A stretch of DNA of 10,721 bases, taken from assembly GCA_900754495.1 (NCBI GenBank), contig CAAEDC010000171.1:1-10721 (forward strand), read 5' to 3'. This DNA comes from Eggerthellaceae bacterium. GTDB lineage: Bacteria; Actinomycetota; Coriobacteriia; Coriobacteriales; Eggerthellaceae. The position numbers and the translations under genes were made by a program. Position 1 is the stretch's first letter. The number at the start of each line of letters is the position of its first letter. Positions 7,260-10,721 of this stretch are shown in pieces. A model generated the notes under the pieces. It was not told the DNA's origin, made no database searches, and saw only the letters and a program-made list of their open reading frames with translations.

Positions 7260-8081
7260 CTACACCAGTGTGGTCGTACGTACCACGCCCTGGTCGATGA
7301 CCTTCTGGGCGATATCTTGCCAATCGATGAACTGGATGGCGCCGTTGGGGCACTGCTCGGCGCAGCGGCCGCATGAGATGCACTTCGTCGAAACGCCGGT
7401 CTCGGTGTCGACGCGGGGCATGTTCCACGGGCAGGCCTGCGCGCACATGCCGCAGCCGATGCACACGTCGGGATCCACCACGCGCGCACCCGTGTCGGGA
7501 TCGGAGCTGATGGCGTGCACCGGGCAGTATTTGGCGCATGCGGGATCGGCGCATTGCTTGCAATGCTCGACGGTGAACTGGCAGGCATCCTCGCCCAACC
7601 CCAGCGCGCCGCCGCCGCTGTCGACGCCGTAGCCCCAGAAGTAGTTGTCGCGCACGCGCACGCGCGCGATGTGCTGGCACACGCGGCCGTCGTTCTTCAG
7701 CGTGCACATCATCTCGCAGCGCTGGCAGCCCGAGCAGCGGGCGCGGTCGGTGACGATCATCTTGGTGGGCGTGGTGCGGATGTCGATGCGGCCCGAGGCG
7801 ATGGAGCGCTCGGTGACGCCCCACGAAGCCAGCACGCCGCCCACGATCAATCCCGCCACGCCGCAGCCGGCCATGGCGAGCACCTGGCGGCGGGTTATCG
7901 TGCGATGCTTTCCGGGCGCCTGCCCGGCGGACTCGGCCCGAGCGGGCTCAGCGCCCTCCGAAGCCTCGACGGTCGGCGTCGATTGCGTTTGAGCGGTCGC
8001 GGCGGGCTCGCCGTTCGGCTCGCCGGATGCGGCTTCGAACGCCGGATCGGCGGAAGCGCCGTTTTTCGTAACGTCGGTCAT
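7260..8081 (-). CDS. ydhY: Tat-signal four-cluster ferredoxin, YdhY-like partner of the AOR-family enzyme
   Basis: A 273-residue iron-sulfur protein. Residues 1-58 are a polar Ala/Glu/Pro-rich extension. A twin-arginine motif (TRRQVL, R64-R65) and a hydrophobic stretch (67-88) follow, with no obvious cleavage site, so it may stay anchored. The ferredoxin core has four groups: C116, C119, C122, C126; C174, C177, C182, C186; C207, C210, C213, C217; and C234, C237, C240, C244, plus C135 and C167. The blocks TDRARCSGCQRCE, DNYFWGYGVDSGGG and the CPVHAIS segment match E. coli YdhY as I remember it, where the neighbour is the AOR-family protein YdhV, here encoded divergently. The ATG at 8081 is chosen because a G-rich ribosome site (GAGGGGGGAAAC) abuts it; the 99 codons of open frame before it are Arg-rich and do not look coding. 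First gene of the minus-strand operon. Confidence 0.88.
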   Translation of the reverse strand: MTDVTKNGASADPAFEAASGEPNGEPAATAQTQSTPTVEASEGAEPARAESAGQAPGKHRTITRRQVLAMAGCGVAGLIVGGVLASWGVTERSIASGRIDIRTTPTKMIVTDRARCSGCQRCEMMCTLKNDGRVCQHIARVRVRDNYFWGYGVDSGGGALGLGEDACQFTVEHCKQCADPACAKYCPVHAISSDPDTGARVVDPDVCIGCGMCAQACPWNMPRVDTETGVSTKCISCGRCAEQCPNGAIQFIDWQDIAQKVIDQGVVRTTTLV

Positions 8082-8324
8082 GTTTCCCCCCTCGTTGCGG
8101 GTGTTTCTCCTCGCTCGTCTTCTCGCAGCTTCGCGCCTCTGAGCGCGCCTCACGCAACGGGACGACCCTAAACCACCGGCGCCGGGCGTTGTCCCCGCTT
8201 GGAGGGTATCTCCGCCGTTTAACAGCCGTTTTTCCCTTTTACCCCCAAAGAGGGGACACCGCCTGACGCCGCTTCGCCTACGATACGCGCGGTTTGGCGT
8301 TCGCCCCGAACGACAGGCGACGGA

Positions 8325-8345
8325 CCGCGTGCGCGTCGCACGCGG
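8325..8345. repeat. 9-bp stem, 3-base loop hairpin inside the larger inverted repeat
   Basis: CCGCGTGCG (8325-8333) and CGCACGCGG (8337-8345) pair perfectly around the loop CGT. It lies wholly between the arms of the 17-bp inverted repeat, so both can form together. There is no T tract on either side, so it is not a standard terminator. Confidence 0.65.
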
Positions 8346-8370
8346 CGCCCCGCCCCGCACGGGCGGGGCG
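8346..8370. repeat. 10-bp stem, 5-base loop hairpin that competes with the outer stem
   Basis: CGCCCCGCCC (8346-8355) pairs perfectly with GGGCGGGGCG (8361-8370) around CGCAC. Its right strand uses bases 8364-8370, which are also the first seven bases of the right arm of the 17-bp inverted repeat. The two structures are therefore mutually exclusive in a single strand. Confidence 0.65.
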
Positions 8371-8379
8371 AACGCCAAA

Positions 8380-8389
8380 CGGAGCTCCG
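8380..8389. promoter_or_regulatory. 10-bp perfect palindrome CGGAGCTCCG
   Basis: A self-complementary decamer directly abuts the right arm of the 17-bp inverted repeat, 45 bases before the ribosome site of the YdhV-like gene. It could be a protein-binding site, but a short GC-rich palindrome can arise by chance in this genome. Confidence 0.3.
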
Positions 8390-8434
8390 AATCGCAGCGC
8401 TACGATCACGCAACGTTCGTACAAAAAGAGATTT

Positions 8435-8438
8435 GGAG
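8435..8438 (+). promoter_or_regulatory. ribosome binding site deciding the YdhV-like start
   Basis: GGAG stands eight bases before the ATG at 8447, in a locally A/T-rich stretch unusual for this region. The reading frame is open upstream to 8294, but that part overlaps the hairpins, encodes Arg/Ala-rich sequence and has no ribosome site, so this ATG is the start. Confidence 0.8.
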
Positions 8439-8446
8439 TAACCAAA

Positions 8447-10600
8447 ATGGCTGACGCAACCAAAGATCCGAACAAGTCGTATGGCTGGACGGGCTCCATC
8501 CTGCGCGTCAACTTGACGACCGGGGAGATCACCACCCAAACGACCGATCCTTATAAGGATTACATCGGCGGCATGGGCCTCGCCAACAAGATCATCTACG
8601 ACGAGGTTCCGGCGGGCACGGATCCGCTGGCGCCCGAATCCAAGATCGTGTTCGCCGTGGGACCGTTGACCGCATCGGGCGTGCCCCTGGCGGGACGCAC
8701 CACCATCACGTTCCTGTCGACCTTCACCAAGGACCATCTTCCCGTCGACGCGCATACCGGCGGCATGCTGGGTGCCCACATCAAGCAAGCGGGCTACGAT
8801 GCCATCGTCATCGAGGGCGCATCGGATCGTCCGGTGTATCTCAACATCAAGGACGACGACGTGCAGATCAAGGACGCGGGCTTCGTCTGGGGCATGGGCA
8901 CCCGCGCAACCGCCGAGGCGCTCAACCGCGTCGAGGGCACCCGCGCCTGCGTGGCGTCCATCGGCCCGGCCGGCGAGAACCTGCTCCCCTACGCCTGCGT
9001 CATCAACTCGCGCAACCATTCCGCCGGCGCCGGCCTGGGCACGCTGTTCGGCTCGAAGAAGCTCAAGGCGCTGGTCGTCGAGGGCAACGGCAGCGTGAAC
9101 GTCGCCGATCCGCAGGCCGTGGCCGATCTGTCCGACTACATGCTGCGCGACATCATCGGCGCGAACAACAACCACGTCGTGCCGTCGACCCAGCAGGAAT
9201 GGGCCGAATACTACGACAAGGGATCCCGTTGGACCGCACGCAAGGGCCTGTACTGGGCCGACGCCGAAGGCGAGCCCATCGAGACCGGCGAACCCAAACC
9301 GGGCGAGCTGAACACCGTCGGCTACCGCACGATGAAGACGACCAAGGACGAGGGCCCCGAGGCGGAGAAGTACACGATCAAGCTCGACGGCTGCCACAGC
9401 TGCCCGATCCACTGCTATTCGGACATGCGCGTGCCCAACAGCAAGAAAAACGGCGGCTACGAGATCACCGGCAACACCTGCGTGCCCAACTTCCCGTTCA
9501 GCAACTACATGATCAAGATCCTGGGCGAGAACACCACCGTGAAAGCGAGCACCGAGGACGCGCTGATCTGGGATCAGGTTATCGGCAGCACGGTGGATGA
9601 CCTGGGCCTGTGGTGCAACTACGCCCAGCTGTACCGCGACATCGCGCACTGCGTGCACGACGGCATCTTCAAGCGCGTGCTGCCTCCCGAGGAATACGCG
9701 CAGTTCGATTGGGACGCGTTCAAGAACAACGATCCCGCGATCATGCCGAAGCTCCTGCGCCACATCGCGCAGAACGACAACGAGATGGCGTACCTCGGCC
9801 ACGGCCCGCTGGTGTGGTGCGAGCGCTGGGACGACATGAAGTGGTTCGACACCACGGCATCGTGCCTGATCAACTACCGCGGCTGGCCGGTGCACCATGC
9901 ACTCGAGAGCCAGGCGCAGGTTGGCGCCCTGCTCAACATGATCTTCAACCGCGACCCGATGATCCACTCGCATGAGAACCTGCACAACTGCGGCCTGCCC
10001 GTCGAGTTGAAAAAGCAGATCGCAGCTGAGCTCTGGGGCGGCGAGGACGCCCTGGATCCGGACAAGAACTACACGCCCATGAACGAGCACAAGGCGAACT
10101 ACTGCTGGTGGTCCATCGTCACCGACGTGCTCCACGATTCGCTGACGCTGTGCAACTGGGTGTGGCCGATGACCATGAGCCCGACCAAGACGCGCGACTA
10201 CCGCGGCGACCTCGACTTGGAGGCCAAGTTCTACACCGCCGTCACCGGCGAACAGGTGACCACGGACGACCTGTACAAGGCGGGCGCCAAGATCATGACC
10301 CTCCAGCGCGCCGCGACCGCGCGCGGCATGGTGGGCGAAAACGGGGAGATGGGCTGCAACGACTTCCGCAACGTCCACGACGTCATGACCGCATGGCCCT
10401 ACGACAAGGATCCCGACAAGCAGCCCTTCACCGAGGGCACCGACAAGATGGAGCGCGAGGATTTCCAGACCGGTCTGACGATGCTGTACCGCACGTTCGG
10501 CTGGGATGAGAACCTCGGCTGCCCCACCGCGGACTGCCTGGATTACTACGACATGCCCGACGTCAAGGAAGAGCTGGCGAGCCTGAACCTGCTGCCCTAG
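8447..10600 (+). CDS. ydhV: aldehyde:ferredoxin oxidoreductase family protein, YdhV-like (W/Mo bis-pyranopterin enzyme)
   Basis: A 717-residue enzyme of the AOR family, whose members carry a bis-pyranopterin tungsten or molybdenum centre and one [4Fe-4S] cluster. The N-terminal pterin domain starts with GWTGSILRVNLTTGEI (13-28) and includes the GGMG turn; the glycine-rich stretch ending in GSKKLKAL lies near 191-210. The cluster ligands are C316, C319 and C323 (CHSCPIHC) with C569 (TLCNWVWP) as the probable fourth. Long blocks, such as NNNHVVPST, SRWTARKGL, ETGE, the CHSCPI motif, LCNWVWPMT and the FTEGTDKM segment, agree with E. coli YdhV as I remember it, at the same length (about 700). No signal peptide, so it should be cytoplasmic. 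The YdhY-like ferredoxin gene lies divergently, whereas in E. coli both genes sit in one operon. The physiological substrate is not established in the family members I know, so an aldehyde substrate should not be assumed. Confidence 0.93.
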   Translation: MADATKDPNKSYGWTGSILRVNLTTGEITTQTTDPYKDYIGGMGLANKIIYDEVPAGTDPLAPESKIVFAVGPLTASGVPLAGRTTITFLSTFTKDHLPVDAHTGGMLGAHIKQAGYDAIVIEGASDRPVYLNIKDDDVQIKDAGFVWGMGTRATAEALNRVEGTRACVASIGPAGENLLPYACVINSRNHSAGAGLGTLFGSKKLKALVVEGNGSVNVADPQAVADLSDYMLRDIIGANNNHVVPSTQQEWAEYYDKGSRWTARKGLYWADAEGEPIETGEPKPGELNTVGYRTMKTTKDEGPEAEKYTIKLDGCHSCPIHCYSDMRVPNSKKNGGYEITGNTCVPNFPFSNYMIKILGENTTVKASTEDALIWDQVIGSTVDDLGLWCNYAQLYRDIAHCVHDGIFKRVLPPEEYAQFDWDAFKNNDPAIMPKLLRHIAQNDNEMAYLGHGPLVWCERWDDMKWFDTTASCLINYRGWPVHHALESQAQVGALLNMIFNRDPMIHSHENLHNCGLPVELKKQIAAELWGGEDALDPDKNYTPMNEHKANYCWWSIVTDVLHDSLTLCNWVWPMTMSPTKTRDYRGDLDLEAKFYTAVTGEQVTTDDLYKAGAKIMTLQRAATARGMVGENGEMGCNDFRNVHDVMTAWPYDKDPDKQPFTEGTDKMEREDFQTGLTMLYRTFGWDENLGCPTADCLDYYDMPDVKEELASLNLLP

Positions 10601-10619
10601 CACGACGACCGCCCTCCGA

Positions 10620-10721
10620 TGCGGCGGTGCCTGCCGTCCTTCCTCCGGCAGTGCCTGCCGTCCTTCCTCCGGCAAGCGCCGCCGCAAGCAAAGCGAACGC
10701 CCATCGCGCCTCTTTCGGCGC
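10620..10721 (+). terminator. possible transcript-end structure downstream of the YdhV-like gene
   Basis: The tandem hairpins (10627-10674) sit inside an 8-bp outer stem (10620-10627 with 10679-10686). A further hairpin, GCGCC-TCTTTC-GGCGC, occupies 10706-10721 at the very edge. None is followed by a T run within the window, so this could be a 3' stabilising structure rather than a terminator. A T tract just beyond the right edge would favour the last hairpin. Confidence 0.3.
10627..10674. repeat. perfect tandem duplication of a 24-bp hairpin-forming unit
   Basis: Positions 10627-10650 and 10651-10674 are identical. Each unit can fold through CTGCCG and CGGCAG-type arms around a pyrimidine-rich TCCTTCCTC loop. 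The pair is bracketed by TGCGGCGG (10620-10627) and its exact reverse complement CCGCCGCA (10679-10686), giving a three-stem structure. It starts 27 bases after the stop of the YdhV-like gene. Confidence 0.75.

Larger units (their letters stand above)
8292..8380. repeat. perfect 17-bp inverted repeat with 55-base spacer
   Basis: GTTTGGCGTTCGCCCCG at 8292-8308 is the exact reverse complement of 8364-8380. The arms do not extend further at either end. The left arm also starts a tighter palindrome, CGTTCG-CCC-CGAACG (8298-8312). The region sits 55 bases before the YdhV-like ribosome site and could act as an operator for a dimeric regulator or as leader-RNA structure. Which of these applies cannot be told from sequence alone. 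Confidence 0.75.
8082..8446. promoter_or_regulatory. divergent intergenic control region between ydhY-like and ydhV-like genes
   Basis: This 365-base gap separates two genes transcribed away from each other, so it must hold both promoters. I see no convincing -35/-10 pair on either strand and no FNR-type TTGAT-N4-ATCAA box. TACGAT occurs at 8279-8284 and again at 8401-8406 and could be part of -10 elements, but upstream hexamers are poor. A small CCCC/GGGG hairpin lies at 8243-8255. Most of the structure is packed into 8292-8389 and is listed separately. Open frames crossing the gap on both strands have Arg-rich, non-coding-like translations. Confidence 0.6.

Noticed and set aside
8201..8260. 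Promoter for the minus-strand operon using TTGGGG near the CCCC/GGGG hairpin
   Set aside because: The best hexamer opposite it (TGTTAA) needs an 18-base spacer and matches the consensus poorly, so it is not supportable by eye.
8294..8446. A 51-residue N-terminal extension of the YdhV-like protein
   Set aside because: It overlaps the inverted repeats, has no ribosome site and is Arg/Ala/Pro-rich, whereas the ATG at 8447 has GGAG at proper spacing and starts next to the conserved domain.
8219..10687. An 822-codon minus-strand open frame opposite the YdhV-like gene
   Set aside because: It crosses the hairpin region and the antisense of a well-recognised AOR-family gene, and its translation is repetitive His/Arg/Val-rich sequence without any domain.
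1..10721. CRISPR array, tRNA, rRNA or selenocysteine codon
   Set aside because: No regularly spaced repeats, no tRNA-like cloverleaf and no rRNA segments were seen. The catalytic subunits have Cys at the likely Mo-ligand position, with no in-frame TGA.

Overview
The window is GC-rich and holds an accessory respiratory locus built from molybdenum- or tungsten-pterin enzymes. The style is that of anaerobic gut Actinobacteria of the Eggerthellaceae (Eggerthella, Gordonibacter and relatives): Tat-exported molybdopterin subunits, each with its own TorD-type chaperone, plus four-cluster ferredoxin subunits and an NrfD membrane subunit. The taxonomic placement is inferred from gene content and base composition, not from a marker gene.

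Layout, left to right. Positions 7-1803 (minus) carry a Tat-type molybdopterin catalytic subunit that loses its C-terminal domain at about position 80; positions 1-83 look like the end of an inserted element. Positions 1933-2625 (minus) carry its TorD-like chaperone. A strong hairpin terminator at 2762-2796 separates this pair from a second minus-strand operon, which in transcription order is: a Tat-signal four-cluster ferredoxin like E. coli YdhY (8081-7260), a second TorD-like chaperone (7217-6507), a full-length molybdopterin catalytic subunit (6472-4271), a 16-Cys iron-sulfur subunit (4274-3729) and an eight-helix NrfD/PsrC quinone-site subunit (3722-2826). Divergently on the plus strand, 8447-10600 encodes a 717-residue aldehyde:ferredoxin-oxidoreductase-family protein of the E. 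coli YdhV type. The 365-base gap between the divergent genes holds a 17-bp inverted repeat and two inner hairpins, one of which cannot form together with the outer stem. Downstream of the YdhV-like gene is a perfect tandem 24-bp repeat of hairpin-forming DNA.

Working model (inference). The full-length molybdoenzyme, its ferredoxin subunit and NrfD form a PsrABC/PhsABC-like complex facing outward and connected to the menaquinone pool. The YdhV-like enzyme pairs with the YdhY-like ferredoxin and may feed or draw electrons in the same system. The left chaperone-catalytic pair is a duplicate of the chaperone-catalytic part of the main operon that has no ferredoxin or NrfD genes and a broken catalytic gene. 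Substrates cannot be read from the sequence.
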